Origin: Heterocephalus glaber
Lineage: Eukaryota > Chordata > Mammalia > Rodentia > Bathyergidae
Direction of reading: 5' to 3'
DNA: 64,000 nt
NCBI RefSeq assembly: GCF_000247695.1
Contig: NW_004624733.1
Location: 4,045,723-4,109,722 of the forward strand
Position numbers and translations under genes: made by a program. The notes below the pieces were generated by a model that had not been told where the DNA came from, did no database searches, and was given only the letters and a program-made list of their open reading frames with translations. Shown here piece by piece: positions 20,995-32,062 of the stretch. The stretch's first letter is position 1; each line of letters opens with the position of its first letter.

Positions 20995-21490
20995 ACCTTT
21001 TGGAAATCCGGCCTAGTAGCATAACTGAGAGGCATCTAGAACTGTGCTCCGGTTTCTCAGTCTTCGCAGTGCTGTTCCTCCGCCTGAGTAGCAGCCTTTC
21101 CCGACTGCCCCGGTCACACAGCCCCACTCTGGCAATGCTGACTGGCTCTTCAGCTTTCAGGACAGCGCTGTGCTTTGCGGAGGGCTTTATCTGTTTAGTG
21201 CTGTTGTTCTGGCCCGCGATCGCTGTGCTGTGCCAGAAAGGACTCTTCTTCCTGTGCATCTGATTGGAGCCGGGCCGTTATGATTTCCCTTTCCTTACCC
21301 GTGCCACCTCATCCCTACAGGCCGGAGGACAAGATCACGTCTACTCCTTCACGATTTTACCTTCAGTGTGCGCTGGTTATGATCCTGGTATTTAGAAACC
21401 ATCTGCCACATAAATTATTTGGTTAAACAAGAGCCACGTGTGTTGGACAAAGCTCGAGGCCTGGGTATAGAGTCTGACGACACCACTTTT
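20995..21490. promoter_or_regulatory. CpG-rich island, candidate promoter or exon
   Basis: The only stretch in the window where CpG is frequent: roughly two dozen CpGs in about 490 bp by eye, against near absence elsewhere. It has a palindromic GCGATCGC-type site near 21216-21222 and a CACGTG E-box at 21435-21440. Overlapping frames are open on both strands (87 codons plus, 108 codons minus). Neither has a domain I recognise. It could be an unmethylated promoter or first exon of an unannotated or non-coding transcript, a recently inserted GC-rich retroelement part, or a processed pseudogene. Confidence 0.4.
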
Positions 21491-21588
21491 GTGCCCCTGT
21501 TTCTACTATCCGATTTTTATTGTGTTTAAGATCATTAAAGAACAAAGCAACAAAACAAAACAAAAACAAACAGCAAACAAAAATCTGA

Positions 21589-21835
21589 GGCTAATGGTGC
21601 ACACCTATAAACCCAGCAGTCAGAGACTGAGCCAGGTGGGTCACCAAGAGTTCGAGACCAGGGAACTGGGGATTTAGTTCACTGGTGCTGGCACCTCTCT
21701 TGCAAGCAAGGTCCTGAGTTCGATCCCTGGTACCACAAAAAAAAAGAGTTTGAGACCAGCCTATGGGACACGGTGAGTTCACCGACAGTTTGAACTACAT
21801 AGTGAGATCCAGTCTCAGAAAAACAGACCAAAAAT
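21589..21835 (+). mobile_element. B1 SINE interrupted by an ID SINE
   Basis: Sense B1 with 'tggtgcacacctataaaccc', 'gttcgagaccag' and 'cacgg'. It is split by the ID SINE at 21662-21743 and continues '..cctatgggacacggtgagttc' to an A-rich tail. Confidence 0.85.
21662..21743 (+). mobile_element. ID-type SINE nested in B1
   Basis: Full ID-type SINE with box A-like and box B (gagttcgatcc) motifs and an oligo(A) tail. It is flanked by a 16-bp duplication of B1 sequence (aagagttcgagaccag at 21646-21661, with one mismatch at 21744-21759). It therefore inserted after the B1. Confidence 0.95.
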
Positions 21836-22514
21836 AAATAAATATATTAAAAAAACAAAGATCGTAAGCTCTGAACTACTTGAAGTATTATTAGAAAATT
21901 GTGCTTTGAGAATTATCATGGATGGAAAAAAATATGATACTGCTTTGTAATTATGCTGTCAAAACATCTCTCCTTTCAAGTAGTCCAGATGCTGGCAATC
22001 GATAAGCTTCATGATGACACATGCACTGCACTTTGTAGGATGAATTACATTTTCAGTATTGAAAAATTGGTTAGATGTCTTAAGTGGAAAAAAAATCCTA
22101 AGTATGTAAAAGTATCATTTGTTTTACTCACCAAGATTTAAATGTATAATTTGAAATAGAACACTTAATAAAAATTCTGGTAACAGAAGGTACCAACCCC
22201 AATTCCAGATTTTTAAACATACCACCTAACATAAATTATGTGGAGAAAGTAAGCATTTTACTAATCGTAGAAATAAAATACGTAAAAGAACATTTAAAAA
22301 TGGAGAGTATTTTATAAGCATGTATAAAAAACTGAGTTAACTTGTAAAATGTATAAAATATAAATGTTAAATTATGCATATAAGTAGTATGATTTAGTCT
22401 TAAAGTTTTCGTCTTAAGAATGTCTTTAGCCAAATAAAATGAATTAAGGTAAAACCCATTATTGTAATTGTAAAATAGAAGGAAGAAAATGAACAGAATG
22501 TATAAAAGAAGATC
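21836..22514. other. unassigned AT-rich sequence
   Basis: No recognisable feature between the B1 and the long L1. Confidence 0.55.
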
Positions 22515-22530
22515 TCATGCTTTTTATTCA
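22515..22530. repeat. target-site duplication of long L1, left copy
   Basis: tcatgctttttattca. It matches 28081-28096 at 15 of 16 positions and marks the L1 3' junction. Confidence 0.85.
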
Positions 22531-22850
22531 TTCATTAATTTTATTGGTACATTTTAGATATACAATATGCAGACATTCATTTCTTAGAATTTGTAACTTT
22601 ACATAATGTATCTTTGTTCTTATTTTTTTCTCCATTTCCCTGCCTTCTCTTCAACCCCTCCACCCCTCCCTATCTACAAAGACTTTGCTTCCATTTTTTC
22701 ATTTTCTCATATTTATTTCTTTCTCTTCTTTCCTTTTCCTTACCTCTCCCACTTCCCCTTCCCCTCTGGACCTTTTCTTCCTATTTTAAATTTTCTATTA
22801 TATGTTTTGATCCTTATTTACACCTTCAGTTTCTCACACTAGAGAAACTA

Positions 22851-25800
22851 TTCAGTATTTACATACGAGTGTCCTATTTATTTTACTTAAGAGTATTGTC
22901 TCAATATGCATCCATTTAACTATAAATGTCTCTAGTTTCTCATTTTTTATGGCTGAGTAGTACTCCATTTTATTAAAAACCACATTTTCTTTATCCAGTC
23001 TCCTGTTGATTAGCAATTGGGCTTTTTCCAAGTTTTAGCTACTATAAACTGTGTCACTATGAACATGGGTGCACATATATCACTGTGGTATAATTCTTTT
23101 AATTGTTTGGGAAGATACCCAGCTGGGGAATAGCTGGGTCAAATGGAACCTCTAATCCTACTTTTTTGAGGTATTTCCATACTGATTTCCACAGTGGTTG
23201 CACCAGTCTGCACTCCCACCAACAGTGGAAAAGGGTTTTCTTTGTCCCCACAGCATATTATTGGTTGATTTCTTGATAGTAGCCATACTTTCTGGGGTGA
23301 GGTGGAATCTCATCAGTGTTTTCATTTGCATCTCTCGAATGACCAGTGATGTTGAACTTTTTTTCATATGTTTATTTGCTATTTCTACTTCTATGTCTGA
23401 GACATGTCTGTTCATTTCAGATACCCATTTTTGGATTAGGTCTTTAAATTTGGGAGGTCTGATTTTTTTAAGCTCCTTATATATTCTAGATAGTAGATCT
23501 TTGTCTGAGGAACAGCTGGTAAAAAATTTTTCCCATATTGTGGGTTGTCTCTTCATGCTGTTGGTGATTTCTCTTGCTGTGCAGAAGCTTTTTAATAAGA
23601 AGAGATCCCAATTTTTTATACTTTGTGCTAGTTCATGTGCAACTGAGGTTTTGTTCATAAAATATTTTCCTATGCCAATGTCTTCAGGAGTCCTACCTAA
23701 CCTCTCCTTCAGCCTGTTTAGTGTTTCTATTTAATATTTAGTTCTTTAATCCATTTCCATTTTAGTTTAGTGCATGGTGAGAGATATAGATATAGTTTTA
23801 ATCTTTGAAGTTGAAACCCAATTTTTCCAGCACCATTAATTAAAGAGGCTATCTTTACTCCAGTGAGAGTGTTTAGCTGCTTTGTCAAAGATGAGATGGC
23901 TAACTGTGTCTGGAGTTCTTTCTGCATCTTCTAATCTGTTCCACTGATCCTTGGGTCTGTTTCTTTGCCAGTATCATGCTGTTTCTATCACAGTAGCTTT
24001 GTAATATAGTTTCAAGTTGGGGATTGTGATACCCCCTACTTTGTCTTTGTTGCCTAGAATTGCTTTTGCTATTCTAGGTCTATTCTTTTTCCACATGAAT
24101 TTCTGGATTGTTTTCTCAAGGTCTGTGAAGTATGCTGCTGAGATTTCCAATGGGATTGCATTGAATCTATATAGCAGTTTTGGAAGTATGGCCATTTTCA
24201 CTATATTGGTTCTTATGACCCAAGAGCAAGTGATGTCTTTCCATTTTTTGATATTTTCTTTGATCTCGTTTGCCAGAGTGCTATAGTTTTCAGAGAAGAG
24301 GTCTTTGATTTCTTTCTTTAGGTTGATTCCTAGCTCTTTCATTTTTTTGGATGCTATTGTGATTGGAGTTGTTTATCCAGTTTCTTGTTCAGTGAGTCTG
24401 TTGTTTGAGTATAAGAAAGCTATTGATATTTGTGTGTTGACCTTGTATCCACCTACTCTACTGAGTTTGATTATTAAATCTAGAAAACTTTTGGTGGAGT
24501 TCTTGGGGTCTTCTATATAGTGTTGTGTTATCTGCAAATAATGACAATTTACCTTCTTCATTTCCTATCTTTATTCCATTTATTTCTTTCTCTTATCTAA
24601 TTGTTGTGGCTAATGATTCCAAAACTATATTGAAGAGGAGTGGTAATAGTGGACATCCTTATGTTGTTCCTGATTTTAGTGTGAAGGATTTCAGTTTTTT
24701 ACCATTTATGATATTGGTTGTTGTTTTTTCATAGATGACTTTTATCAGATTGAGATAGAGACTGTCTATTCTAGTTTTCTGTAGGGTTTTATCACGAATG
24801 TGTGTTGGATTCTGTTGAACACTTTTTTTGCATCTATTGAGATGATCATATAGTTTGTGTCCTTGGCTCTATTAACATAGTATATTACATTTATTGATTT
24901 GTATATGTTGAACCATCCATGCATCCCTGGGATGAATCCCATTTGGTCAGGGTATATGATCTTCTTGATGATCTTCTGCATTCTATTTGCCAGGATCTTA
25001 CCGAGGATTTTTGCATCTATGTTCATTAGTGAGATTGGCCTATAGTTCTCTTTTTCAGTTGGGTCTATCTCTGCCTTGGGGATCAAGGTGATGCTTGCTT
25101 CCAGGAATGAATTTGGGAGTATCACTTCCTTTTCAATTTTATAGAAGAATTTAAACAGTAGTGGAAATAGTTATTCTCTAAATGTCTTGTGGAATTCAGC
25201 AGTGAAGCCATCAAGACCAGGCTTTTCTTCATTAGTAAGTTTTTAATTATATTTTCAAATTCATTGATTGATATTGGGTTGTTTAAAATTTTTAGGTCTT
25301 CTTCATTCAAATTTGGTAATTCATATATATCTAGGAATCTGTCCATTTCTTCTGTGTTTTCCATCTTATTGGCATATAGGTTCTCAAAGTCTAGGTATTG
25401 ATGATCCTCTGGATTTCTACTGGCTCCATTGTAATTTCACCCTTTTCATTCCTATTTGCATGAATTTGAGTCTTTTTTTTACCTTTTTTTGATAAGGTGG
25501 GCTATGGGTTTGTCAATTTTCTTTATTCTTTGAAGAACCAACTCTTTGCTTCATTAATGTTTTGTATCATTCTCTTAGTCTTCATTGCATTGATTTCTTC
25601 TCTGATCTTTATAATTTCCTCCCTTGTATGAGCTTTGGGTTTGTCCTGCTCGTCTTTTTCTGGAAGCTTGAGGTTCAGCATTAGGTTGTGTATTTGATCT
25701 TGCTCTATGTTCCTAAAGAGTATTCACTGCTATGAATTTCCTTCGTAAGACTGCTTTCATTGTGTCCCTTAGATTCTGATAAATTCTAGTGACATTGTCA

Positions 25801-26660
25801 TTTAATTATAGAAACTGATTTCTTCTTTAATTTCCTCTGTGACCCATTGGTTATTCAGAAGTGTGTTTTTTAATTTTCATGTGTTTATGAAATTCTTGTG
25901 TTTTCTTTTGCTATTGATCTCCAATTTCATTGCACTATGGCCTGATAATATAAAGGGGCTAGCTTCAATTCTTTTGCATTTACTTAAACATGTTCTATGA
26001 GCGAAATGTGTGGTCTATTTTGGAGTATGACCTGTATGCAGCTGAAAAGAATGTGTATTCTGATTTTGTGTGGTGGAACACTCTGTAAACATCTGTTAAA
26101 TTCATTTGTTCAAGAGTTTGATTGAGTTCTAGTATTTTGTTGTTCATTTTTTTCTCTAGTTTATCTATCTATTTCTAACAATGTGGTATTGACATTCCTC
26201 ACTACTATTGTATTAGTGCTTATTTGATTTTTCGTGTCTGTTAGTATTTGTTTTATACAGTTCTGCAAACTAGTATTTGGTGTATATTTATGATTGTCAT
26301 CTCTTCCTCTTGACTTTTTCCCTTTACAAGGATGTAGTGTCCTTCTTTGTCTCTCTTAATTGGTGTTGGTTTGAAATCCATTTGATCTGCAAATAGGATA
26401 GCTACTTCTCCTTTTTTATGGGTTCCTGTCATGTGGAGTACTGTTTTCCACCCTTTAACTTTTAGCCTATGAGTTTCTTTTTGAATTAAGTGTGTTTCTT
26501 GAATGCAATATATTGTTAGATCTTGCTTCTTGACCCATTCTGCCAGTCTATTTCCTTTGATTGTTGAATTGAGATCATTAATGTTGATGGTTATAACTGA
26601 TATGTGTTGACTTATCCTTGCCAGGACTTTTTCTTTTTGTTGGATTCTCCCCATTTGCAT
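22851..26660 (-). pseudogene. L1 ORF2 relic (endonuclease-reverse transcriptase)
   Basis: ORF2p normally nicks target DNA and reverse-transcribes L1 RNA. The relic spans some 3.8 kb, matching the usual length of about 1,275 codons. The longest open pieces are 135 codons of the endonuclease start (26660-26253, with the 'IQETHL' metal-binding segment), 119 codons of the RT core (25125-24766, with '[13 protein letters not shown]' and '[11 protein letters not shown]'), 122 codons (24342-23974) and 166 codons of the C-terminal region (23658-23158, with the Cys-rich 'WCNHCGNQ' area). The catalytic box reads FADN at 24527-24538, so the second aspartate is lost. The endonuclease 'SDH' area near 25945 is also degraded. 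The stop at 22851-22853 fits the family's C-terminus. Confidence 0.9.
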
Positions 26661-26669
26661 TTAATTTCT

Positions 26670-27721
26670 TGTTGTTCCTAATGGATTCATTCTGCAGGGT
26701 TTCCTGGGGTTGTGATCTTCATTGTTTTTTTGTAGGATATTGTTTAAAAATTTGTGGAGTGCTGGTTTGGTATTCAAGAAGTTCCTCAGGTGCTCTTTCT
26801 CATGAAATTATCTTATTTCTCCATCAATTTTGAAAGAATTTTGCAGGCTACATCAATCTGGGTTGGAAGTTGTTTTCCTTTAGGGCTTGAAATACATTGC
26901 TCCAAGCTCTTCTTGCCTTGAGGGTTTGTGTTGAGAAGTCTGCTGTGATTCTCATGGGCTTTTCTTTGTATGTGATTTGTTTCTTTTCTCTCACTGCTTA
27001 TAGAATTTTGTTCTTCTGTTAGGTTTCTGGAATCTTAACAATTATATGCCTATGTGTAGTTTTTTTTTTGATCAAGGCTATTTGGGGTCCTGTATGCCTC
27101 ACTTATCTGTATGTCAAGTTCTTTTCCCCTATTTGGGAAGTTCTGCCATTACTTCTGTGAACAGTTTTTTGTTTTTGGGTCATCTGCACTCTCTCCTGTT
27201 TCTTCCTTGACTCCAATCAGTCTGATGTTATTCTTCTTCGCATCATCTAGCAGCTGCTGGATTGATTTCTCATGGCCCTTTACTGTTTTTAAGAAATTTT
27301 TCTTTTCCTGGTCACTAATTGCAATCTTGTCTTCTATATCTGATATTCTGTCCTCACACTGGCTCATTCTGCTGTGTAAACTTTCAATGGGGTTTTTAAT
27401 CTCTTGGATATTTGTTTGCATCTGTTTTATGAGTTCCATTTGTTTCCTGTGCTGGAATTCTATCATGTTCCTCAGCTCCTCTATTGTTTTATCTGTGTCT
27501 GCTCTAGAGTTATCAATCATGTCTTTCACTATGGACCCAATCTCTGCTGTTATATGAGAAATCATTACTGATTTCATTTTTTCCAGACCTTCTTTTGTTG
27601 CCAGTTCAGGGAGTCCAGGTGGTTGAGTATCAGATTGTTCCATCTTTTTCCCCCTTGGGGTAACCTGTTGCTTAGGTGATCTGGAAGTCTGGTTTTGAGA
27701 CTTGTTTATGTGTTTTCTCAT
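26670..27721 (-). pseudogene. L1 ORF1 relic (RNA-binding chaperone)
   Basis: In intact L1s, ORF1p is a trimeric RNA-binding protein that coats L1 RNA. The open part here is 190 codons (27721 to 27149). It has a polar N-terminus, a long heptad-rich coiled coil at about residues 50-160, and the start of the RNA-recognition motif ('NNIRLIGVKEETGE', about 165-178). A stop follows just after. Homology continues past the stop into the 'PNRGKELDIQISEAYRTPN' block, the 'HIIVK' strand and the C-terminal 'RITADFSTQTLKARRAW' block, with several more stops. The start is chosen at the first ATG after the GC-richer 5'UTR. No functional product is expected. Confidence 0.85.
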
Positions 27722-28080
27722 TTCAACAGATGCAGCTTGCTGTCCTTTTGTTCAGGTGAGTTTTTGCTTGTCCAATGGGCTTCGTTTTCAGTAAGCTCAG
27801 AGAGGCCTTCTCTCTGCTGCTCAGCACTGCATCAATTTCTGAGTTCAGAATGGTAGCCTTCTGGATCCCTGTGCTGCCCCATTATCTGGGCAGGGATCTG
27901 GCTTGAGTCTGTGCACTCTTGGATTGGTATCTGGGTGTGCCTCTTGCTGGGGCCTGCCTACCTGCATAGCTGTTGTCTGGGAGGGTTTCTAGCTGGGATC
28001 TGTGTGACCTCATTGTGGTGCATGTGGGCTTCTCTCTAGGTATTGCATGCATTTACCAGTGGTATCTGGGCAAGCCTCTT
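27722..28080 (-). promoter_or_regulatory. L1 5'UTR, former internal promoter
   Basis: About 360 bp, more GC-rich than the surroundings, between the 5' target duplication and the ORF1 start. It repeats short motifs of the type 'tatctggg' and 'gtctgggaggg', with a loose monomer-like character. L1 5'UTRs carry an internal Pol II promoter. Activity of this old copy is unknown. Confidence 0.6.
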
Positions 28081-28096
28081 TCATGGTTTTTATTCA
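28081..28096. repeat. target-site duplication of long L1, right copy
   Basis: tcatggtttttattca, adjoining the 5' end of the antisense L1. It differs from the left copy at one position. Confidence 0.85.
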
Positions 28097-28319
28097 GAAG
28101 AGACAACAGATTTAGGAATACACATATACCCACTCAACATATGTACATCTACTTATGTAAGAGTATTTGGGTGTATTTCATAAAATACCTATTTATCATT
28201 ATATTCCATGTTAAAATTAGTTATTACTTTTTAAAATAGTTTCCAATAAACTAATATTGTGATTATTTGTGAGCTATAGTGGTAGACTGGAAATAAAGTC
28301 ACATTCATCAAAATGTAAT

Positions 28320-28670
28320 ATCTATTTCTCTGCCCTTTAAATCTCTCCATGGCCATGAGACCTTAATTTATTAAGGGGACTTTAGCAAATGTGATATGAG
28401 TCACATATTAAAAGATACTTTTGCCTGGAGCTTGCCCTCTCTTGGTACTGGGGACCCTGAATCCAACATGAGAAGAGACCCTGACAGGCTTCTGGGGATG
28501 AGAAATCATGTGGAAAGGGCTTGCAGATGTCCACGTCAGCTTCCCAGAAGAGAACCCAGGCCACATGAGCTAACAAAAACCTGTAGAAGTTTTTAGAAAT
28601 AATAAATGTAAATGATGCGAACTTCTACATGTTGGTGCAATTTGTTATACAGTAAAAAGTTTATATATAA
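28320..28670 (+). mobile_element. old ERVL-type solo LTR
   Basis: Plus-strand sequence with the pattern of old ERVL LTRs: 'gggactttagcaaatgtgat', 'ggagcttgccctctcttgg', 'accctgaatccaacatgaga' and an AATAAA-like 'aataataaatg' near 28598. Diverged, with approximate ends. No paired LTR is present. Confidence 0.5.
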
Positions 28671-28679
28671 ATTGATACC

Positions 28680-29655
28680 TAGAAGCAGGGTGCTTTTAAA
28701 AAAAATTTTAAAGATTTGGTATCATATTTAACGAAGTAGAAGGAAGAGACTAGAAAATTTGTGAATAAAAATTTAATGAAGGCAGAGAAATAGGTAGAAA
28801 ACTCTTACTGAAAATTCCTATAGTGGATTGGAATCATAGCAACTTATGGTTTATACAGCAACAAACAAGTGGCAAAATGTTGCTTGTGATTACTTAGATG
28901 ATAAAATAGTGTACCTCATCAACTTTTGGACTTTGGCTAAGAAAATTTACAAACAAAATGTTGAAAGTATCTGGGATGTTCATGATTATGTATGATAAAA
29001 TAAGTTACCAAACGGCTAAAGAAGAAAGTACTCAGTTTGTAAGCACAATTTAGATAGGTAATGAGACTTGTACAAATGGAAAAAGAAATGATCTCCCTTG
29101 CTTATAAAAAAATGTCAATGTTTAACAAAGACAAAATCAGGGATACAACTGTAAGGTCTATTGTTAAACTCCTCTGAAAGTCTATGAACCTAGGTATGCC
29201 ATGACAGACTATGCAACAGATTGATACATGACCCAAAGTCAAAAGAGATTTTTCTTATGAAAAATTGAAAATATGACTTCAGAAGAGGGAGGTAGATTAA
29301 TAGGAAACCAATCTTGGACTAAAAATGACAGAGATAATTTAAAATGAATATAGACAATGAGCCATTAAATTGTCTACTGGTAAAAGCAGGATAAAAAAAT
29401 TTGCTCAGCTGCAAACATGGTCCATGTATTATGAAAAAAGGAAAAAAATATCTTAGTGAGAGAGAGTAAAAAACTCAATGATAGAATCAAAAGCAGTGTG
29501 GCATTGCAATACTGGGGAGTCTCTCACAAGGGCTAGAACTGAGTCCTAAATAGGAATCACCTTCTGTTCCCAGAAGTATCAGGATATGTTAATGTGAATC
29601 TGGCTAGATCAATGATTGTCGTAGTATTCTTCTTTCCTTTTCTACTGGCAGTACT
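28680..29655. other. unassigned AT-rich sequence
   Basis: No frame above 65 codons and no recognised repeat. Confidence 0.5.
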
Positions 29656-29657
29656 TA

Positions 29658-29873
29658 CCATATTTCGCCCAAAATAAGATCAAGCCAAAAAAAAGAATCA
29701 GCCTTGAAAACTAGAGACCAAAAATGCCAGCCAACATCAGCCTAAGCTTCCTTTCCCTACCTTACTGAGCAGCCACTGAGCAAGAGAATAGTGACAGCAG
29801 GTAAGGAAAGGACAGGCTGATTGGAGTTGTCATTTTCCATCTCTCATTTTAAAGGATGATTATTTTCCAGCTA
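29658..29873. mobile_element. possible MITE abutting the next one
   Basis: The left end (ccatatttcgcccaaaataa) and the reverse complement of the right end (ccatagctggaaaataat) are similar inverted termini. A TA precedes the left end. The right end runs directly into the MITE at 29874, so the boundary is ambiguous. Confidence 0.4.
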
Positions 29874-30160
29874 TGGTGGACCCTTGATCTATGAACTCAA
29901 TTCATTACCAAGGGCTGGTTGTAACTCAAGTTGGTCAAATGTCTTCAGAGTGTCACTCCTATATAATTTTAATCCACACTTTCTTCCAGGCAGATTTCAA
30001 TGTCCTTAGAGAGGCGTTAGTCAAGGATTTCTCAATTAACCCCACACTGGAAAGGCATTCAAATTGTAACTCAAGGCTTTGTTCATGAGTTAAAATTAAA
30101 ACGCTGGTTATAACACAACTTGTTCATCTGCCAGGCTGGTCATAACTCAAGGGTCCACTG
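29874..30160. mobile_element. Tc1/mariner-type MITE, same family as 9126-9321
   Basis: 287 bp with terminal inverted repeats: left tggtggacccttgatctatg, right (reverse complement) cagtggacccttgagttatg. TA precedes the left end and TG follows the right (a decayed TA). The internal 'ggctggttgtaactcaagttg' motif is shared with the 9.1-kb copy. Non-coding. Confidence 0.75.
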
Positions 30161-30800
30161 TGGGTCGTTTTCTGGGACAAGCGGGAACATTGTTTCAACA
30201 TTGTTGGGACAAGTTTCAACACTGTTTGCAAACTACGTGAATAGCAGATAATTTGTATTTTTAGTTGAAGGGTTTCTGTATCAAGAACTCATCTCAGGGG
30301 TCTCATCTTCATGATGACAACATTGGATGAAACCTCTGAAATCCTGAGATGGGTATAAGCATATTTTACTTGTGAGTGGAGTAGGGCTAATTGTAGAAGG
30401 GGAGCAAAGTTTTCTAGATGGAAAAGAACCTCACAATATTTCATAGCTGCTACCAGCAAGTTGTGAAGTTCACTCTTTGAATTTTAGCATGACCTTATAA
30501 TTTCCTTTGACATTGGGATATAAGCTAACTTGATGCAAGAAGATGCTTAAAATAAGCTTTCATACTGTAACTTCCCCTCTTTTACTGTCAGAAATCCTGG
30601 AACTCCGTGCGAAGAGACCAAGATCATCCTTTTACAGATGAGGGACCACATAGGAGAGACTCTAGGCGTCAAGATGAGAGAGCAGTCTCATTTGAGGTCC
30701 AGACCTATAAGTGAGGCCACTTACTCAGACACAACTGACCCAACATAGAGATGGTGATGAATTCTTAGCAATACCAGATATTTATTATTTTGAGCCATAA
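30161..30800. other. unassigned, with a small local repeat
   Basis: A short direct repeat lies at about 30173-30225 ('tgggacaag' and 'tttcaacaytgtt', each twice). The remainder is unassigned. Confidence 0.5.
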
Positions 30801-30896
30801 GTTTTTTGTTTGTTTGTTTATTTTTTGGTACAGGGGATTGAACTCAGGGTCTTGCACTTGTGAGGCAGGCATGGTGCCACTGAGCCAAATCCCTGG
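30801..30896 (-). mobile_element. ID-type SINE
   Basis: Antisense copy with T-rich head (ttttttggtac), box B (gattgaactc) and box A (actgagccaaatccc) in reverse complement. A short flanking duplication (gccataa at 30794-30800 and 30897-30903) is likely. Confidence 0.9.
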
Positions 30897-30903
30897 GCCA
30901 TAA

Positions 30904-31420
30904 ACCATAAGATTTTAACACTTTTTATTCAGCCAAAGATTAGACAAATAATAATCCATAGTCTTTATAAAGTAATTATAATTTATCTAAAATTTCACAA
31001 TGTCTTTATTGCTGGATTAGTAACATGGCTTCTTAAGATTACTAACTTATTAATTTATTTTCCAACTTAAACTAGAACTGGAATTTCTAGAACTTATTTT
31101 TTTAATAAGTGCTTAAAACTCACACAAACCATCTCGGAATTGGTGGTATCTTTGGAGGATGATGGGAAGATTTCTCTAAATATTTCCTCCTTTGTTAGGC
31201 CTGGAGAAAATTTCTGCTATAAAAACGGCAGAAACACTATATGTGCTATAGTAAGTTTTACACAAATTCTAGTTCCTAATTGCTTGTCCTTGTTCCTAAT
31301 GTTCTGGCTTGGGAAATCAAGGCATAGCATAAACTATTCTCAGCAACTTTACAGACTAGAGACAGCTGCTAATAGTAATAGTCATTAAAAAATGGATGAC
31401 CATGGTTAAGAATAGTTGCT
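30904..31420. other. unassigned sequence
   Basis: No recognised feature. An 82-codon frame at 31140-31388 has no domain. Confidence 0.5.
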
Positions 31421-31422
31421 TA

Positions 31423-31565
31423 ATCCTTGCTATTGAAAACATAGTTTCCAGACCAGAAACAATGGCATCACTTAGTTTGTTAGAAATGCAAAATCAGGCC
31501 CTCTCCCAGGCCTACAATGAGAGCTCTCAGTGACTGGAGGTATATAAAAGTCTGGGAAGTATTGA
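31423..31565. mobile_element. MER5-like hAT (Charlie) relic
   Basis: Contains 'gtttccagaccagaaacaatggcatcac', 'ttgttagaaatgcaaaatc' and 'gccctctcccaggcctac', the pattern of MER5-type non-autonomous hAT elements. No coding sequence. Confidence 0.65.
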
Positions 31566-31844
31566 TCTATTTCCTGTCAGAGGTATACATGTCATTATAC
31601 TAAGTACTCTCACAAAATTCTCTAGAGGTACATTAGATTTTAGGGTCCTTCAATCTCAGAAGCCATCTTATATGGCTATGCAGACACATGGAATCATGTG
31701 TCTTGTCCCTCATTTAAATTCCCAAACTCCTAATTTGTTAGTGTTATATAAAAGTCTATATTCTATTGCTTCTGATTAATGAAAACAGCAACTTTATATG
31801 GTCCAAGCAATATTTTGAGAACCAAGGCACAATGCAGAGAACAG

Positions 31845-32062
31845 AGGCCCTGGTGCCATACTAGTCTATACTGAAATCTCAGCTTCTCCACCTCTTAGTT
31901 CTGTAACCTTCAACAGAATTACATGGTGTTCTTGAGTCTCAATTGTCTGCCTTGGAAAATACAGACAATAAAAGCTTATTTATATCATTTTTGTAGATTT
32001 AGTAATATATGATTATGCCTAATGTAATGGCTGGTTCATGGTAGACTGTAAGCAATAAATGT
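31845..32062 (+). repeat. MIR SINE relic
   Basis: Sense MIR pattern: 'gaaatctcagcttctccacctcttag', 'tgtaaccttcaacagaatta', 'tctcaattgtctgccttgg', and an end resembling the MIR 3' tail ('gtaagcaataaatg'). Confidence 0.7.

Larger units (their letters stand above)
22531..28080 (-). mobile_element. near full-length LINE-1, inactive
   Basis: A 5.55-kb antisense L1 bounded by a 16-bp target-site duplication (22515-22530 and 28081-28096). Reading its sense strand: a 5'UTR of some 360 bp (28080-27722), ORF1 (27721 to about 26670), ORF2 (about 26660 to 22851), then a 3'UTR with the G-rich polypurine block and an A-poor tail. Part order and spacing are those of a normal L1, with no large internal deletion. 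Both frames are broken by stops and frameshifts, so it cannot retrotranspose. It is the most complete element in the window and can serve as the local reference for the other L1 fragments. Confidence 0.95.

Noticed and set aside
23198..23734. 178-codon plus-strand open frame
   Set aside because: It is the exact antisense of the L1 ORF2 C-terminal region (minus-strand frame 23158-23658). The L1 frame has clear homology and this one has none.
27111..27557. 148-codon plus-strand open frame
   Set aside because: Antisense shadow of the L1 ORF1 coiled-coil region. The heptad-rich minus-strand frame explains the long opening.
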